Assembly: GCA_946480495.1 (NCBI GenBank) | Contig: CAMLKO010000043.1 | Location: forward strand, 1-7,686 | DNA from: an uncultured Caulobacteraceae bacterium | GTDB taxonomy: Bacteria > Pseudomonadota > Alphaproteobacteria > Caulobacterales > Caulobacteraceae | DNA: 7,686 nt | Direction of reading: 5' to 3' | In this document: positions 4,793 through 7,686 of the stretch, one piece after another | Layout of the letters: the number at the start of each line of letters is the position of its first letter | Numbering within the stretch: position 1 is the stretch's first letter | Notes under the pieces: model-generated | The model's input: only the letters and a program-made list of their open reading frames with translations | The model's database searches: none | What the model was told of the DNA's origin: nothing | Made by a program: the position numbers and the translations under genes

Positions 4793-7686
4793 CAGAACTT
4801 CTTGGTCACGCTGACCTTGTAGGTCCGGCCAAGCGCGCTGCCCGTGAAGGGGTCGTAGTTGAGGTCCAGCCGCGCGAACGGCGGGTCCTCGTCCAAGACG
4901 TTGTCCACCGACAGCACCAGCGTCGTGTCCCAGGGCAGGAAAGTCCGGTAGGTCACGTTGTGGGTGATGTAGTGGTCGATCTTCTTGCCCGTTGGGATCG
5001 GCACGCCGCTAACCGGATTGGCCGCTTCGAAAGTGGCCACCCGCTGATCGGTGTAGGAATCGACGTAGTTGACCGTCCAGCGGACGTTGTGCGGGCCATA
5101 GCTGTACTCGCCATAAACCGCGCCCTTCCACTTGGGCAGCGACGTCGGGCCGAGCTGGTAGTTCAGCAGCCCCGCCGCATCGAACGCCGGCTCGACGACG
5201 ACCCCTTCGACCGTGAAGGCGTCGACGTTGTAGTCCAGCGTGTAGGTGGCGGTGCCGCCAACCTTCACCTCGCCGCCCGCGAAGTTGCCGACGTCATAGT
5301 CGGCCATCAGGTCGATGCCCGAGGTCTTCACGCCGGGGCCGTTGACCCAAAGCGTCTTCACGCGAGCAATGCCGGTGACTCCGCAGGTGGTCTGGAAGGT
5401 GAACCGCGACTGCAGGCCCGCATAGACCGGGTCGCCGCAATGCACCGAAGAGTTGCCAGGGAACATGGTGTTCACGATGGAGGCGGACGGCTCGGCGATG
5501 ATCGGGTTGTCGAAGTCGAACCGCCACCAGTCGATCGAGGCCTTGAGCCGGCTGGCGACGTTGAAGATGCCGCCGACGCTGTAGGTCTTGGCCTTCTCCG
5601 GCGCGAGGGTCGGATTGCCGAAGATGTCGATGGCCCGGAAGGAGCCGGCGATGAAGCTCAGCGCCGTCACGCTGCTGGGATCGAGCTGGGTCAGCGGCGG
5701 TCCGCGGAAAGTGGTGCCGGCCGAAGCCCGCAGCGCAAACCACGGCACGATTTGCCAGCGTCCCGATATCTTCGGGTTGAAGGTCGAACCGACCGCTCCG
5801 CCATAGTCCTCATACCGGGCCGCCAACTGGAGCTGGAGGGCGTCGGTAACCGGAACGCTCAACTCGCCGAACAAGGCGTAGACGTCCCCCTGAAGGTCCG
5901 CATCGCGGCCTCCGCCGAGGAACATCATCGGTCCGTTCTTGACCGTGCAGCTGGTCGTGCCGGTGAGCACCGTATCGACGCACGGCGTGGCGGCCAGGTT
6001 GGTCAGCTCGTTGTAGGTGCTGGTGAAGAAGTCACGCCGGTACTGCGCCCCAAGCGCCCAGGCCACCTCGCCGCCCGGAAGCGTGAAGCCCGTCTTGCCG
6101 CTGATCACCGCGTCGGCGACGAACAGGCGTGTGGTCGCCTTGATCTTGTTCAGCTGGAAGAACCACCGCGTCAGGTCGGCGCTGTTGGCCACCGTCGCGC
6201 TGAAGTTGGGGTTGGTCTGCCCCGTGATGGTGTTGACCTGCACCGCGTTGGAGAACGGGTTGAACCAGTAGCAACCCAGCGACGCGTTGCCCGCGCCGGT
6301 GGTGAAGTTGTTGGTTTCGGCGGCCGTGCAGCCATTCGGGTCGCTGTCCAGGCTGCCATAACCGCGCAGGGCCAGCTGGAAGCGATCGACGACCGTGTCG
6401 TAGCCGGTGCGCACACCGGTGTCCTGGGCATAGGTCAGGGCGACGTCGTAGCTGATGCCGTTGGACCAGTCGCCCTTGATGCCGCCGGAGACGCGCCAGG
6501 CCTTGTAGTCACGCTCGCCTTCGGACGGGCCATGGTCGAACATCGGGTTGCCGCCGACCGAGTAGGGCCGGTAGCGCACGCCGGGGATGTGGACGCCGTT
6601 GGCGAAGCTCGGCACCACGCCGGGGTGCTGCTGCATGTAGAGCTGCAGGCCGGGGTTGGCGATCGGCACGAAGTAGCCGGCCAGCACGGCTGGGGTCAGC
6701 GTTCCCACCGTGGGGTTGGTCACGTTGGTGGGCGTCTGCAGCGCCAGATACGACGGCGACGTCTTCCAGTGCGGCACGTTGGTGTTGGAGTACAGCACTT
6801 CGAGGTGAAGCTTGGCGCTGTCGGTCAGGTTGGCGTTGACCTCGCCGTAAAGCTGGTAGCGGTTCTCGTCTTCGACGATGTTGTCGTAGGGGATGTAGTG
6901 GAACAGGCAGGCTGGCAACGCGCCGCCCTGCACCACGCCGCCCAGCTGCGCGCATCCGCTGTCGAGCTGGAAGCCCGCCGCAGGCGCATAGACGCCGGCC
7001 GATGGGCTGTAGACGGGCAGGAACGGGGCGATGCCGTTGCCGCCCGACCAGCCGCCTTCGGGATTGTTGAGATAAGGTTGGTTCGCCCACGACCGTTCCG
7101 TGGTCGGCAGTTCCGAGCGGTGCTGGTAGCCGCCGGTCAGCAGCACGTTTGCCGTGTCGCTCGCCCACCCCCAGGCCACGCTGCCGGTGTAGTCGCCATC
7201 CGAACCGTCGACGTAGCGATAGCTGGCGCTGGCCTCCAGGCCATCGAAGTTCTGGCGCGTGATGAAGTTGACGACCCCGCCGATGGCGTCCGAGCCGTAG
7301 GTCGAGGCCGCGCCGTCCTTCAGCACCTCCACCCGGCCGATCGCGGCCATGGGGATGAGGTTGGTATCGACAATGCCGGCGCCCGCCTGACCGAACGGGT
7401 TGATGACCATCCGCCGGCTGTTGAGCAGCACCAGCGTACGCTGGGCGCCGAGGCCGCGCAGATTGACAGAGCCGGAACCTTCCGAGCCTTGCGCGCGGGG
7501 ATCGAACTGGTTGGTGTCGCCGAGCACGCCGCTGGAGACGGGCAGCGCTTTCAGCATTTCGACCGTCGAGGGCGCGCCCTGCCTTTGCAGCTCCTCGGCG
7601 CCGATGACGTCGACGGGCAGGGCGGCGTCTTCCGGCGTGCCGCGGATCAGCGAGCCGGTGACGACGACTTCCTGGACTTCGGCGGG
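4792..7686 (-). CDS. TonB-dependent outer-membrane receptor, N-terminus cut by window edge
   Basis: The minus-strand frame is open from the window edge at 7686 to the TGA at 4794-4792, giving 964 visible residues; the start codon and signal peptide lie beyond the window. An internal ATG at 7557 is not the start, because the frame upstream encodes the expected TonB-box/plug entrance (EVQEVVVTGSLIRGTPED, visible residues 3-20). The plug domain continues to about residue 145, with NLRGLGAQRTLVLLNSRRM and VEVLKDGAASTYGSDAIGG, both typical. The rest is a beta-barrel rich in aromatic strands, including FRGPPLTQLDP, LAPEKAKTYSVGG and VDNVLDEDPPF, and it ends with the terminal Phe required for outer-membrane insertion (YKVSVTKKF). 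Such receptors import ligands using TonB-ExbBD energy. The substrate cannot be told: siderophore, cobalamin, oligosaccharide or other are all possible. Eight cysteines occur as four close pairs in the barrel. Transcription ends at the hairpin with U-tract at 4731-4763. Confidence 0.95.
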   Translation of the reverse strand, partial: PAEVQEVVVTGSLIRGTPEDAALPVDVIGAEELQRQGAPSTVEMLKALPVSSGVLGDTNQFDPRAQGSEGSGSVNLRGLGAQRTLVLLNSRRMVINPFGQAGAGIVDTNLIPMAAIGRVEVLKDGAASTYGSDAIGGVVNFITRQNFDGLEASASYRYVDGSDGDYTGSVAWGWASDTANVLLTGGYQHRSELPTTERSWANQPYLNNPEGGWSGGNGIAPFLPVYSPSAGVYAPAAGFQLDSGCAQLGGVVQGGALPACLFHYIPYDNIVEDENRYQLYGEVNANLTDSAKLHLEVLYSNTNVPHWKTSPSYLALQTPTNVTNPTVGTLTPAVLAGYFVPIANPGLQLYMQQHPGVVPSFANGVHIPGVRYRPYSVGGNPMFDHGPSEGERDYKAWRVSGGIKGDWSNGISYDVALTYAQDTGVRTGYDTVVDRFQLALRGYGSLDSDPNGCTAAETNNFTTGAGNASLGCYWFNPFSNAVQVNTITGQTNPNFSATVANSADLTRWFFQLNKIKATTRLFVADAVISGKTGFTLPGGEVAWALGAQYRRDFFTSTYNELTNLAATPCVDTVLTGTTSCTVKNGPMMFLGGGRDADLQGDVYALFGELSVPVTDALQLQLAARYEDYGGAVGSTFNPKISGRWQIVPWFALRASAGTTFRGPPLTQLDPSSVTALSFIAGSFRAIDIFGNPTLAPEKAKTYSVGGIFNVASRLKASIDWWRFDFDNPIIAEPSASIVNTMFPGNSSVHCGDPVYAGLQSRFTFQTTCGVTGIARVKTLWVNGPGVKTSGIDLMADYDVGNFAGGEVKVGGTATYTLDYNVDAFTVEGVVVEPAFDAAGLLNYQLGPTSLPKWKGAVYGEYSYGPHNVRWTVNYVDSYTDQRVATFEAANPVSGVPIPTGKKIDHYITHNVTYRTFLPWDTTLVLSVDNVLDEDPPFARLDLNYDPFTGSALGRTYKVSVTKKF

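Noticed and set aside
7555..7557. ATG at 7557 as the start of the TonB-dependent receptor
   Set aside because: The 43 codons upstream in the same frame up to the window edge have no stop and encode the TonB-box and plug entrance. There is also no signal peptide after this ATG.

Overview
This is high-GC DNA (about two thirds G+C by eye) with four closely packed protein genes. The gene types fit an alphaproteobacterium, most likely of the Caulobacterales (Caulobacter/Phenylobacterium type). They are a large TonB-dependent receptor of the kind abundant in that group, a soluble PAS-type hybrid histidine kinase, an unusually long TetR-family protein and a cytoplasmic serine hydrolase. The taxonomic call is inference from gene style; there is no rRNA or other marker here. 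I saw no tRNA, rRNA, CRISPR array, insertion sequence or phage gene.

Layout. Bases 1-1202 (minus strand) hold most of a beta-lactamase-fold serine hydrolase whose last residues lie outside the window. A 111-base divergent spacer separates it from a 649-residue PAS-PAS-HisKA-HATPase-REC hybrid kinase (1314-3263, plus). A 219-base spacer follows, with a hairpin just after the kinase gene, a 6+6 base inverted repeat, and a second hairpin that contains the ribosome binding site of the next gene. That gene (3483-4733, plus) encodes a 416-residue protein with two complete TetR/AcrR-type units in tandem. It converges on a TonB-dependent receptor gene (4792-7686, minus) that enters the window from the right with its TonB-box region visible but its start and signal peptide missing. 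The 58 bases between the two stop codons hold a strong intrinsic terminator facing the receptor gene.

How the genes may work together. The receptor would import a ligand across the outer membrane, the TetR-like protein could sense a small molecule and control transcription nearby, and the hydrolase could act on an ester or amide substrate in the cytoplasm. This uptake-sensing-hydrolysis reading rests only on adjacency. The kinase has no response-regulator gene beside it within the window. Nothing here is clearly a new kind of system. The least ordinary items are the tandem TetR protein with its structured leader, and the four paired-cysteine segments in the receptor.
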